Positions 26,741-39,365 of a stretch of 64,000 bases of DNA are shown here, piece after piece; the stretch's first letter is position 1; each line of letters starts with the position of its first letter. Under the pieces are notes generated by a model. The model made no database searches and had not been told where the DNA came from. It worked only from the letters and a program-made list of their open reading frames with translations. A program made the translations under genes and the position numbers. The DNA comes from Serinus canaria (lineage: Eukaryota; Chordata; Aves; Passeriformes; Fringillidae): contig NC_066315.1 of NCBI RefSeq assembly GCF_022539315.1, positions 123,035,874-123,099,873 on the forward strand, given 5' to 3'.

Positions 26741-27162
26741 ATGATAGAAAATCAAAGAAGACTCAAGTGCCAACAGCCTATAAAACAGCCTTAAGAAAAT
26801 CTGGAGTGAGTTATATCAGAAGAATGTCTGTGAAGAGAGGAAAAGAGAGGGAACATAACCACACAGAGAAAGCTTCATCAGTGCAGGTCATGGAGATGGA
26901 CTAGTTAGAAATGTAAGATGGTATATGTGAATAAAAGGCATTATCTAGCTAAGGGAAAGGTGGACATAAGCAGCCCATGACAGATGGTAACAGCTGAAAG
27001 ATTGAGAAGCATATGAATAAATGAGAAATTTATTCAAGGAAGTACTCTAAAGAAAATGCAATCACATCTTCTGCAAAATACTTTGAAAGAAAGTCTGGCT
27101 CAGGGGGATTTCTGAGAAGAAATGGCATTGAAGAAAGACTGAAAATGGTGAAGTTCTAAAGA
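26741..27162. other. Intergenic DNA, purine-rich
   Basis: No gene recognised. The + strand is rich in A and G and leads into the GGAA microsatellite. It may continue the decayed retroelement to its left. Confidence 0.45.
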
Positions 27163-27551
27163 GAGAGGAAGGAAGGAAGGAAGGAAGGAAGGAAGGAAGG
27201 AAGGAAGGAAGGAAGGAAGGAAGGAAGGAAGGAAGGAAGGAAGGAAGGAAAGGAAGGAAGGAAGGAAGGAAGGAAGGAAGGAAGGAAGGAAGGAAGGAAG
27301 GAAGGAAGGAAGGAAGGAAGGAAGGAAGGAAGGAAGGAAGGAAGGAAGGAAGGAAGGAAGGAAGGAAGGAAGGAAGGAAGGAAGGAAGGAAGGAAGGAAG
27401 GAAGGAAGCAGGAAGGAAGGAAGGAAGGAAGGAAGGAAGGAAGGAAGGAAGGAAGGAGGAAGGAAGGAAGGAAGGAAGGAAGGACGGAAGGAAGGAAGGA
27501 AGGACGGAAGGCAGGAAGGAAGGAAGGAAGGAAGGAAGGAAGGAAGGAAGG
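27163..27551. repeat. Long (GGAA)n tetranucleotide microsatellite
   Basis: About 390 bases of near-continuous GGAA/AAGG, with phase-breaking interruptions near 27248 (extra A), 27409 (GCA), 27457 (GGA) and 27484-27512 (GAC, GAC, GCA variants). The tract is entirely purine on the + strand apart from a few bases. The minus strand reads as one long frame of Pro-Ser-Phe-Leu repeats, which is a repeat artefact and not a gene. Confidence 0.98.
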
Positions 27552-30500
27552 TTAAGCAGTGATTGTTCAGCCTATGATGGGTTCTTGGAAAAAGTAAGAA
27601 CTCACCTTCCCACTGGGTGAAGAAGATAAAGACACGGCAGAAAATACTTAGATTCACATTCATAAAGAAAGCTGGGTTTTTTTCAATGGCAAGACTCTGA
27701 AAATAGGAAAGGTGTAGAAGAACTTGTCCATGCTGAAGAAAATGTGTCACAGGACACATGGCCACGCTCATCTTTGCATTTGAACTGAGATGGCCACAAA
27801 AGTGAGAAGGTGTCTGGGGAGTTTCTCCATCACTGGAGCAGCAGGGACACAGAAATCTCTTCCTGACAAAGATCTTTTAGCGAGGATCCCTTGCTGGGGA
27901 CAGACTGAGACTGTTACACTGACTCTGCCTGCTAAAGACTTTATTAGAATTTTGCTGTATATGGGACCAGGACAACTCACTAGAACATAAAGGGCAAATC
28001 TTTGACATAGGTTATAAACCGAACAAGAGATCAGACAGTAAAGAAAAAATAATAGCTAAAAATGCAGCAAAATGCATATTTATAACAGAAGACTGAAAAC
28101 AAAAGAAAAGCATTGGAAAAGAAGAAAGGCAGAAACAATTTTGTGAAGATAACAAACATCATTGTTAGCTACATAAGTATCACTATCTTCATCAACCAAA
28201 AATAAAAGCCTAAACCAAACCTGAGAAGATGGATTTGATTTGAAGAATTAGGCACCAGGGTGAAGCCTGGACTTTCTCCAGCTCCATTCAACAGCCAAAG
28301 GTGTCAGCAAGATGAAAAACAGGAACCAGTCAATGCTAAGGAGTGTCACAGATGCCAGAATGTGAAACAAGAAGACTGAAGACAAAGAATCACAGCAGTA
28401 AGACTCACAGAGTCTATTCTGCCTACCCAAGGTCACCATGTTATTTGCAGGAAATTCTAGGACAAGCATGCTGGGGGAGAATTCCATACAGAAATTTTTC
28501 TAGTCTGTGGTATCATCTAAAAGGAGTTGACTCACAAGTGGTCTAATTCAATGGCCAAAACTGTTTTTGAGAGACATGGCATTCTGCTTGTGACCACACA
28601 GGCCACACATTCCTAGTGGAGACCAGATGCTGGATGCCAGAGATAAAACATTATTTGCCAGCTTTGCTGAAGGCAGTTTGCAAGAGCCCACAGCAAAAGA
28701 AAAAAGAAAAAGAAGAAAAAAAAAAAAAAAAAAAGAGGGGAAGATATGAAGATATTACAGCATCTAAAGTGTAGAAGTGTAGTTAGTTGCTGTGAGAGAT
28801 CTTGTGTACCTTTGCTGATCCCAGGGCAGAAGGTTCCAAGTGCACCAGTGTTTGCTGACACTGCAGGCTCATCACACCTCTGTTCTCTCTTCTGGCCTAC
28901 CTACATGGATCTGGACAGGAACCAGACCTGTTCCTGCATGTAACTATCCTGGTATCTCTTAAGGATTTAAATCTGACATCCAGGACAGGAAGGAGATGTG
29001 TCAGCAGTGATACCTGACCTCTGAAGGCAAGTCAAGTGGGTTTGCTGGTGATGTGACAGACTGAAGACATCAGATGCAGGTTGTGAGATTTTTGTCCACG
29101 CTAATTCCCAGTTTTGCTGTAGGGTCATAACCTAAGAGAAGTTCAGTTCCACAGTCCTGAAAATTTGTCAGAGTTAACAGCACCCTCAGAACTTGCAGGC
29201 AAACCATGTAACTCCATCACCTAACATTGGAGGAGGGTACTAGGAGCACCTTCCCAGCTCAGGAGCAGGTTGCTGCTGCCTGGAGGGCCAGCAAGTCAGA
29301 TGTGGGTACCACAGTAAAACATAAGTCACTTTTTAAAGACATGGAGCTGAAAACTTGCTGTAAACTGTGTAAACAGCAGCACGTGTGCTATATCCCATGA
29401 TACAGAGTGGGACATTGAGTGATAACATCACAGTGACTTTGTGAGTCCACTTGCTGACCGATGAAGGTGCTTCACAATCAGTGGGATCAAAGGGCAGCTG
29501 AAATATTGTCTGTTTAAGCCTTTGCTTGTTTTCAGTAACATGAATATCTACCCATACTTCCTGCCTTTGAATACATAATTGAAACAGGACACTCAAATTT
29601 GCAATTTTGTTCTTCCTGTACATAACAGTAGGACCACAGTAAGAGCTATTTATTATCATCAACAGCAATGCCCAAGGATTTGTGTGTTTGGAGGGGAAGA
29701 GGAGCAGGGTCTAGCTAAGGGGTCAGCAGTCCTCTTCTCCCCATGAGCACTACCTGGTTCAACATGCTCTCCAGGCCATGTAACACTAGAACATTCTGTG
29801 CCTGTGCTTCTGCTCCAACAACAGCTGTGCTTAGCTGCAGGTCAAGGTACTCAGTCTGAATCTGAGTCTGTTGGGTTGCACACATCAGCCAAAAGCCTTC
29901 TGGTATTAAGTGCAAAACCATCTTTGCTGATAGATGAAGGAACAAGAGTAGGAAACTTTGTATGTTTTTTATTGCCTGTATAACTTGGCAATATGACTTC
30001 TTTTTTTTTTTTTTTTTAGATGAGGGTAAAGGCAAAATTGATATTAGATTTGCAGGAACATTCAGCAATGACGCTTCCAGAAGTCTGAGGCAACATTTGC
30101 ACTGTGTAAAATCCTACTATTACTGAGGCTCATTTGCAGATTAGTTATGAAAAATAGAATTTAGATTAGATTTTAAGGAGCAGTCATGGGTTACTGTAGT
30201 TCATTGTAGGTAGCTTTGTCTTGAAAACATGGCACAAACATCAATTAACTAATTCACTTGAAAGAGTAGAAAAATTAACAAGCAAATCTGTAAATTGAGA
30301 AATATAACCAAATAAGGCTAGTGGTGATGCTTTGGCCAAGAATTTCAGGAAAAAAAAAAAAAAAAAAAGAAGACATGTTTCTGTAACAGCCCTTTGAGCA
30401 ATATGGTAACTCTCAATAATATTCACTGATTTCTCCAGGCACACTTCTAGAAGTACTAGAAAGTCATATTTTTTCTAATCACAAATCTTTCAGTCTACTT

Positions 30501-31050
30501 GCCATCATACCACAGCTCATTTTTTGTTTTAACCTTTCACTTGCAAAGTTAACAGTTGCTCACAAATAAGGTTTAATATATTCAGGATTCAAATAGTTCA
30601 TACTAACACAGTTAATCCTGCATTTTTGTTTTCCCACATGAACATTTGTTTGTGCCTTCCATGCCTCTGGTAGATTTAAAATATTGGCTTTGATACAAAA
30701 CATGCATTATTTATAAAAGAGTGGACAAGAGGCAAGTTGCTAATATTCTTCCTGAGCTATTACATACCACATTATGGAAATGATAGTAAAATGCCCTATT
30801 TCACACTCAGATTAGCTTCAGAAGTAGTTAACACCTGAGAAAAGTTAAGTGATAGGTTTATACAATACTTGTCAAGGTAGATTTGTTCTACATAAAGCTA
30901 AATTCAGACTTCCTTCAGGAAACTGGGAAGTGTCATTATTCCTTTCATCCTCTTTCATGATCCCAAAGACAGTTGATATTCCAGCATTTCTTTCATGAAA
31001 AAAGCAGTTAATAATCACCAAGGATAAGACTTCAGCAAAAGGCAAGACCA
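27552..31050. other. Intergenic DNA, no gene recognised
   Basis: No exon or RNA gene recognised. It holds three homopolymer-type tracts: an A-rich run at about 28697-28735, a T run at about 30000-30018 and an A run at about 30350-30368. None has an adjacent polyadenylation signal or retrocopy body that I can identify. Confidence 0.5.
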
Positions 31051-31517
31051 AATTTGAAGTGAGTTTAGAGGAGGCTACGAAGATGATCAGAGGGCTGGGG
31101 CACCTGTCCTATGCAGGCAGACTGAAAGAGCTGGGGTTGTTCAGTCTGGAAAAGAGAAGGTTCTGGGGAGACCTTAATGTGGCCTTTCAGTTCTCAGAAG
31201 CCCCTCACAGAAAAAGTTGGTGAGATACTCTTTAGCAGCATCTGTGAGTGACAGGACAAGAGGCAGCATTCTTAGCCTGAAAGAGGTTTAAGCTGGATAC
31301 CATTAAACACTTCATGGTGACCACTGTGAGATGCTTGAAAGCATTGCCCAGAGAAGTTGTGAACTCCCTGTCCCTGGAAGTGTTCAAGGCCAGGTTGGAT
31401 GGGCCTTTGAGCAATCTGGTCTAGTGGAAGATATCCCTGACCATGGCAGGGGGGTTGGAACTGGACAACCTTTAAAGTCCTTTCAGCCCAAACCATTCTG
31501 TGATTCTCTGAATCTAT
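31051..31517 (+). mobile_element. CR1: CR1 LINE 3' region, sense
   Basis: CR1 features are in order: a 'ggctacgaagatgatcagagggctgg' start, 'caggcagactgaaagagctgg', 'gttcagtctggaaaagagaagg', 'ttaagctggatacc', 'gcccagagaagttgtgaactccc', 'aggccaggttggatgggc', 'tctggtctagtggaagatatccc' and the terminus 'ccattctgtgattctctga'. It is 5'-truncated inside the ORF2 tail and small deletions break the frame. One of the two longest CR1 copies in the window. Confidence 0.93.
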
Positions 31518-33419
31518 TAACAGACATAATTCTGCTGCAGTTTTATTTATTGTTATACTTGTCAAACAAGTTGTTTGTATTTTTCACCAATTGTTATTCT
31601 TCTGTACTCAAACATATCAGTAGCTGTCCTCAACTTTTTACAGGTTCTGTTTCAAGGTACCTCCTGGAGAAGTTTCAAGATCCCTCCTCTTAGTACAGGA
31701 CACAAATTCCAAAGCTTTTGATTAGGAAACATCAGGGAAGAAAATCACATTGAAACAAGGCAAAAAATATTTTCTTCCAGTCATCTCAGCATTAGACTTC
31801 TATTTTTCATTGCCATCTAGCTCCATAGTTAGAAAGAGGTTGTTGTTTCCATTAAAGCTGTCCCATTCTTTCCCACTGGCAGAACAAATTACATCTTTCA
31901 TAACATATGAGCCAGGGCAGTCAGAGGGAAAACCCTGTGCTGCAGTAAGAGATGTCATTTCTGTCATGATAGAGATATCATGACAAAGTAAAAAAATGCC
32001 TATAAAATTTCAATTTTTTTTTAATTTCCAGAAAGTACAGTTTCCAATGTAGAACAGAAGTTTCTAGCCAGCCCAAATAATTTCAAAAACCTGGCCTGCT
32101 TTCTTGTCATAATCAGGAAAGCATTGGATAAAGTATGAAGTTAGTCTCTTCCCATTCCTACATGCATCTGGAAAACAGATCATGGTTGAATGACTTGTAT
32201 ATAAACAAGGTGGGAGCATGCAACCTGTGTTTTCTAGTACTTTTCCTTGTGCAAAGGACACAGGAGAAATTCTTGCTTCCAGTTTCATCCCACCTCATAC
32301 AACTAGGAGAATTCACCAGGCATCAAAGATGATTAAATGTCACCCTTAGGTAAGACAGTACTGTACCTCCAGCAAGGTTGGGATTCACTGTCCTGTGTAT
32401 TAATTCAATCTACAACTCAGAATACTTTTTGAACCAATTTTGGAAGCAAGCAATTTAAAGGTTGATCTATATTTAGAGCTGTGCCAATAAAGTGATCAGC
32501 GATGTACTGAAATATTATCCAAGAAAGCTTCTTGAAGTGAATTCAAGAAATTAGGTTATTTTACAGCCAGACACAGCTAGAGTCCATGATTTATAGTAAT
32601 TTACTCATAGTTCTACAGTCAGGATGCTGCTGTGAAAGGAAAAAAACAATAAAAAAAACCAAAACAAGTAGTACCCAGTTAAAAAAATGGATATATAATG
32701 CCTGCTGACCTGAAATGAGCATTTAATTCACACTGGGGCCGTTTTTTAATTGAGTAGAAACAGTAACAGATTCGGTTTTCTATCACACACTAGTCTATTC
32801 ATGTTCTCACCCCATTGCAGCAACACCCAATTGCTTTCCAGTAGTGCATTAAGCAACACCTCCTTTGTTCTCTCTTCCTCTGCCCCGGGGGAGACGTTTG
32901 TAGGAGGATTTGCTTTGATAATTTGGATGCTTCTCTTTAATGTATATGTTGCAATGTATTTATGTCATAAAGGCAGGTTAAATAACCTTGTTTACATTTG
33001 GATGATGATGTTTGCAATTGTCTTAGCTCCTGAGGGAATTAATTCCATAGTCTTGGACCAGGCTTTAAAAGTTTCAAACCACCTGCATTAAGGAGATACT
33101 TTAGGGCCCATAGGTAATTTTTTTTTCATTTTTGTCATGTTTTTAGTCTTGAATTTTAGTCCATCTTCTAGATGACTGGTTTTGAAAACAGGTTGTGTGG
33201 ACTCAAGGGGTACGAAAGATAATCCACTGGGGTGCACAAAGAAATACTTTTTGTACCATTAATAAATTAATTAATTAATTTTATCTTTAGCTCATCCTTC
33301 CTTAGTTTTAATTTTATGTTTTCTAATGTACATAATATATCATGATGACATTAGATATACATACAATTTATAAATAAAAAATACAAATATATTTGGAATG
33401 CATGCTGAAAGTTTTTTTA
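31518..33419. other. Intergenic DNA, no gene recognised
   Basis: No gene recognised. A TTAA-type simple repeat lies at about 33261-33281. Short open frames have no recognisable domains. Confidence 0.5.
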
Positions 33420-33660
33420 GTGATAGGGGTACACTCCCTAAGCATTTTGAGACCATGGTTCTGGAGAGCCCTATCTATCCCCTAATGACAGTGCACCCTA
33501 AAAACATTGAGCTTCCAAATTTTGATCAGTATTTGTAAGCCAATGCAAAAACCCCCTAATAAAGCATCAAGCATGCTTTAAAAAGTGCTGCTGTTGTGGA
33601 GAGTTGCTACAGCCTTCCTATACCACACGGATTTCCCTGGTGCCAAGATCCCCCAGCAGA
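33420..33660 (+). mobile_element. Possible LTR fragment, sense
   Basis: A polyadenylation signal CTAATAAAGCATCAAGC at about 33556-33572 is followed about 70 bases later by TGGTGCCAAGATCC (33639-33652), which loosely resembles the end of an LTR plus a tRNA primer-binding site. The combination is suggestive of an old avian ERV LTR, but the 5' end, a TATA box and target duplications were not identified. It could be coincidental. Confidence 0.3.
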
Positions 33661-35681
33661 AATAGCATGGAGCTGTGCTGTAACCAGGAGGTGTAAGAAA
33701 TATGAGAATAGAGCACAACAGATCTGTGAACACAGGAGTGTCCTGGCCAGGAATGATTAAATATCACTGGCCTCATGAGCTGCTTTTAGGGTACCAGCAC
33801 AAAACCCAGAATTGCTCCCAAACTGCAGACTGAACTGACTGTGGTTTTGTGCATTCACACCAAGGAAACTGCAGTGTACATGTAAATTCTTCAAAAGTAA
33901 TTTCTCTGAGAACCACTTCTGTCTTCCAGAGACTTCTGGTTCAAGAGCTGATACCTTTATGCCCTGTCCTTGAAAACACAATGGCACTGTGGATGTGAGT
34001 GTTGATGTGACACAGGTTGGGTGACCTGTGCTAAGTGCATTAGCATTAGCACCCGGTTTTGAAAATGTGGCCTCCCTAGATTAAATCAAATTATTACAAA
34101 GGTGCTAACTGTAATTTTGAAAATACACAGACACAGATGTGTCTGCAAGACTTTTCTTGAAGTCTTGAAGTCTTTTCTTAGCCACTGATTTAATCTCAAC
34201 GGTACTATACCTTAACACATTCTCTGGCACACAAAAACAATTAGATATTTTCCAGTTTATTCACACCTTCCAGAAAAGCCTTGCAGTTACACTGAGGTAA
34301 GCCTGAAGTTTTCCCGATTAAACCCGGTTTTCAAAAAGCATCAGAATTCACACTTTAGCAGTACTATAAAACATGGGGGACGTGGGAGGGGAGGAGTTCC
34401 TAGAGAAAACAAGAGATGCCTTTTTGAAAGGCCCATTTAGCAACAATGTTCCCCACAGAACATTAAGATGTAGCAGATTAGGACAACTGCTTGTCCACAC
34501 CACAAAGAAGAGGAAGAGAAGGAAAAAAAAAAAGGATGTTGAGCAAGACCACTTCAGAGTGGCACCCGAGGTGCTGATGCTTCTGAGACACACTTTAGGT
34601 CCATGCCATAATGAAGGGAACAGTGACCAATATTTCAGCAACATTTTCCCAGGCCTTAAAGGGTGTATCCAAGATAACAATGGGTATTCCTACTAGGATT
34701 CTGATTCAGATAGGGGAATGCATTAGGTGTAAGGTCACCAACACTGAATGTGGGACCTTGTAGTACTGTGTGTGGAGAGAAAAAATTTGGCACAGCTGAG
34801 ACCTTAGATGGTTTGGCTTTGGGAAAATGTATGTCAGGGAGGAGGATGGCACGAGGGCAGTGCAGGGGCAGGCAGCGTTGCTGTGGAGTCCTTCCCTTGC
34901 TTGCACTAGCCTGCTTTGGGAAAAACAAAAAAGAAAAGGGGGCACTAGCTCAGGGAATGGCTGGTGAAGTTGGCAGGGGATATTTCTAAAGACAGAATGG
35001 AGTGTCAGGGTCTTGAGCCCACTCCCATCTTCCTGAGGGTTTGGCTCTCTGGGCTCAGGGCCAACTCAGAGACACTGCGGGTGGTGACCTTGAGCAAAAC
35101 TCTTACTGAAAGCAGAGCAGCGTGGCATCAGCCAGGGCTGCCCCTCCTTCTCCTAGAACCTGTATCAAAGAGGTGATTCTCTTCACTTTCCTCTTCCCTT
35201 TGGTCCCTGCCTGTGTTTTGCTGCAGTGGCACTGCAGCCATGCCTGTGCATTGCCTGCCAGATTGCCAGAGGAAAATATTTGCACAACTGTCTGGCACTG
35301 GCAGCAGCAGAAATTGCAACATCTATAATGTGTTCAGCAGTATTAGCATTTGAGAGTGCTAGCCCTGTTCCTTACTGACCTGGCATTAGCATTTTTGCTG
35401 GCAGATTTAACTCAGTTGTAGGAATTTTGATTTAAATTTTATTTTCTGAGTGAAAAAAGCTATCCTTTATACAATATTTTAAGGAATCATTTTATTTCCC
35501 TCCAGCAAATACAGTTATAATTATGGCTTCTGTATAGAATTGCAGGATTAGCAAAGTATGCCAATAATTAATTGGCTTGTATGGGTTCTTTATCTCCTCC
35601 CAAGAAAGGAATACATGAACATTGTCCTACCAGAAGGACATCTCAATAAGCAGAATTTTCAAATTCACTCCTGTTTAACAC
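33661..35681. other. Intergenic DNA, no gene recognised
   Basis: No gene recognised. A purine-rich AAG patch at about 34503-34535 and moderate GC at 34980-35170 are the only compositional features. Confidence 0.5.
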
Positions 35682-36100
35682 TGTGGACTAACCCCACCCA
35701 GCTGAGATTCTGCAGCCCATGATAACTGCTAATAACTGCTCAGTAATTAATGAGGCAGGCTGAATGGAGAGATATGCCTTCTGTGACCTTTGGTAGCTTA
35801 AGATAGACACTACCATTGGCCCACTAACAGTTTTTGAAGTAGGAATAATGTGTAAGATTATCCAGGATTGGATAGTTGTATAAAAAGAGAGGCACACATC
35901 AGATTACCCAAAGTCAGCAGTCAGAGTGTTAGGAGGAGGCTGTAACCTGACTGAAGGGGCACTGATCAAAGTTACAGGGAAAATGCAGTTAAGTGCCCAG
36001 AAGGACTTCATCCCCTTCCTGATTAGAGGGTATCTTTGACAGCTCATTCACAGCCTGATAAAGCACATCCATCCAAGCTGCAGACTGAAAAATACAGGAC
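35682..36100 (+). mobile_element. Probable LTR, sense, decayed
   Basis: The segment begins TGTGGACTAACCCC, has a TATA-type promoter motif TTGTATAAAAAGAGAGGC (35876-35893) and later a GATAAAGCACATCC polyadenylation-like signal (36056-36069). Promoter then poly(A) signal about 180 bases apart, within roughly 420 bases, is the layout of an LTR. I did not find a clear CA terminus, target-site duplication or flanking internal region, so it may be a decayed solo LTR. Confidence 0.4.
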
Positions 36101-39100
36101 TACTATGGAGGCCCACCAAAGAAATAAAATACATGAAAGAACAAAGATGTACTATTTTTCCAGTCAGGCAAAGGCTGAAAACCAGATGTTTTCAGAACTG
36201 ACCGCCATTCAGAAGAGGCACCTAACCCAGACAGACAGAAGAATAAGAAACCTGTGAATAAGAAAGAATAACAAATCTTAGGTATAAACATGCTAAATTA
36301 CTTTAAATGAGGTTGCAGCCAAGTAGAAATGCCTTGCATTTGTGAAGACTAAACTGGTCATAGCTGCAGCTACAGGAATAAAAAAAAAGTCAAGCCCTTT
36401 ATCATCTGGGCAGTTGGCCACAATGAGTGAGCAGATTTCAGCCTCCTGAGCATACTTCAGATCAGGTCTTTCAGTTCTACTTCCAAAACATATATATTTT
36501 TAGCAAAATCCTATGTTCTTTCTTTATGGAAGCACATGAAAATATACCTATCTAGAGGTAAACACACATTCAAGTACTTCACTGGAAGAAAAATTTATTT
36601 AGGCTGCAGGTGACTGACTGAAACAAATAGCAGGGCTGTCCTTGTGCAGAATTAAAAAAAAATGGGAAAAAAAGAAACAACAAAATCCAGTTATGTGAAG
36701 CTACAACATTAAGATCAGACTAAGCAGAATTTTCCAAAAGAAGAGATAGTTAGCAGTCATAACAACAACAGTGTAGATAAAGCACAATCTCTTCATAAGG
36801 ATGTTTAGGAACTCCAACATGAAAATACAAGAAAATGTAATCTAAAGAGATTAGGAAAAGACGATGCAGGGGCTCCATGAAAGAAGGGAAAGCACTGTGC
36901 ATCTCATGGGCCTTGCAGGCAAGCTGATGATGCAGCTAGAGGAGAAGGCTCTGCAACAGGAAGGGCACATCTGGAAAGAGGGTGGCAAGGACAGCTCTGC
37001 ACAGCCAGGCAGACAAAACTCCTTTCAGAGGCCTGTGGGCAACTCGACCCCTCTAGTTTTAAGAGTAACAGGAAATCATTCACATGACCATGAGAAAATG
37101 TACAAACTGGGAATGAAGTCTGGAGCCCCCTCCCTGGATGTGAACTTCCGCCAGTAGTGTAAAATCAGTGTGACACAGCCCCAGAGCAGACTGTCCCTGG
37201 GCCGAGGGGCAGCACTGCCACCCTGCATCCAGGTGCTGCCTGTGCATCTGGCATCCTTGACAGGAGAAGCTCACGTTCAGGATAAGGAAATGATGCATTT
37301 AATTTTGCAAGACTAATAGTTGAAATTCACCCCTTATACCTTCTGACACAGTTTATTGAATAAGGCAGCTTTTACATCTCTGGATGCTTTCAAATTGTTT
37401 TGTACTGCCAGAGTGGTATAAAAGTACTTAGTATGAAGGAGATTTGAGCCAGGAATGTGTAAGAGGACAGGCACAGCCCTGCTTGGAAGAGCTACAATAG
37501 CCATGGTGCAGACAGTGCGCTGGCACTCAGCTCACAGACAGGTGTGCCGGCTGCTCGGTGACATTTTCATTCTTCCAGTTGTTCCTTACCACTCCTCTGC
37601 CGAGAGTTTCCACCCCCGCAGCTCTGTTGGCAGAAAGAATTAAGTGAGCACTCCCTCGTGTGCTTCCAACAAGTCAGATGGATTAGTCAACAAAGAGTGT
37701 TTAAACCAACCTGCTCACTTAGCCTGAAGCAAATGAAAGTGCTCCCAAACAAACCTTTTTACCAGATGAGCTACGGCTGCAGAAACGGCAGCATCGGAGG
37801 AGAAGCGTGAAGGTACAAACTGGCAAAACCTTCAAGTGGCACATTTACACCTGGCACACACTGGTACACACTGGTACATGCTGTTGCCCAGAGATTTATA
37901 AGTAAGCACAAGTTATACCATCTTACACACACAACACCTGTCCACGTGTTTATATTATTCTTCAGGAAATACAAAGTTGATGCAATTACACTGAAAATTC
38001 TTCCACCATGGGCTAAATTAAGGCACATTATCTCATACTTGTTGTGTACTAAGAGCATGCAAGGGAACAGGTATCAGATAATGGTTAGCTTTCATTCATA
38101 ATACCTTTGTAATCTAAGATCACAGCATGTGATTGTGCAAAATTAAGTAATTGACCTGAAAAGATTGTGATTTACTTTTCCATTGTGATTTACTTTTCCA
38201 AATATCACTTACAAGGTAATTCCAAGACGAATTACTGCCCAAGCTCAATTTGAGTTCAATTTACCTCAGAAACAGCTGCCAATTTAGTCCAAACATTCTG
38301 CTGACACAAATAATGTGAGAGTTTCTACTCATAGGAATTACACTTTCAAGTCCTCTCCAATTGTAATCTGGAAACAAGGATTGTGAAATGACCAGATATG
38401 CCCGTGCCAGGCTGGAAAGCAATGAAATTCCAGCACACACAAGTCCTCCCATGGCATTCAGTGCTCCCTAGCCAGCTGAACACGTGCCACCAAAATTTAC
38501 TTTGGTATGAGTACTTCAGTGACACCTGAGCATGAGGAGAACTGCAAACTAAGGATGGCATCAAGGTTTCTGAGTTCTTTCTGATTAGATTCAATCATTG
38601 TATTCTCTTCCTGGTACCTGTGCTGTGGAGTAGCAGAGTTCAAACTACAAAGTGACAGCTTACACTATTTATTTTCTGCTATGATCTATTTTTCCACTTC
38701 TGGGGTATCAGGAAAAATGTGCATTTGCACTTGCCCTGGTCCAGTTCCAATCCATTCACTTTCCTGGGTGATCCCCATAGCAGAGAAATGCTTTTGCTTG
38801 AGAGACAGGAGCACCTTCTCTCCTATGAGTCAACGTCCAGCTTCCAAAATCCCTCAATATACAGGAGTATTTGAAGTGAAACTTTTGCATGGCCAGGAAT
38901 ATAGATTTCATAACACAAAAATCATGTTAGTGAGCCTTGAAAGTTCTTTAAAAGAAATCTTTAGTCTTCCTTACTGAACACCCAATGCAGAGATACAGAC
39001 TGTAGGGATAGGACAACAATCCATCAGTTTCAGAAGCTATCTTGGAAGAGTCAGCCTCATCATGAAAGTGTTTCTTAGGTCATAGCAGGAATTGCAGGAC

Positions 39101-39249
39101 ACAAATCATTCCAGTTAAAACATGCTATTAGTATCAGTGCATTTTTGTTGAAAGTGCTTATGATTGGTATGGCATGATGTTTCTCATGGCATGATCCATT
39201 TCTCACTCATTTCTGTAAGAGTTAGATCAGACTTTAAATACTCTCCTCA
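36101..39249. other. Intergenic DNA, no gene recognised
   Basis: No gene recognised. It contains a perfect 18-base tandem duplication (38164-38199) and a short CACTGGTACA repeat near 37857-37880. Confidence 0.5.
38164..38199. repeat. Perfect 18-bp tandem duplication
   Basis: ATTGTGATTTACTTTTCC occurs twice back to back without a mismatch. It is an isolated two-copy duplication with no sign of a longer array. Confidence 0.95.
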
Positions 39250-39365
39250 GCTGCAATTAAAGGAGAGACTGGATGTGTGTAACAAAGTCACTGGCCATGG
39301 TGGGGGGCTTGGAATTATGTGATACTTAAGGTCCCTTTCAGCAAAACCATCCTGTGATTCTATGC
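39250..39365 (+). mobile_element. CR1: CR1 LINE extreme 3' end, sense
   Basis: The segment includes 'gagagactggatgtgtgt', 'ggccatggtggggggcttgga' and 'aaggtccctttcagcaaaacc', and ends with 'atcctgtgattctatgc', a CR1 terminal octamer. Only the last about 115 bases survive. Confidence 0.85.

Noticed and set aside
27100..27771. 223-codon minus-strand frame of Pro-Ser-Phe-Leu repeats
   Set aside because: It is the translation of the GGAA microsatellite on its complement and not a protein gene.
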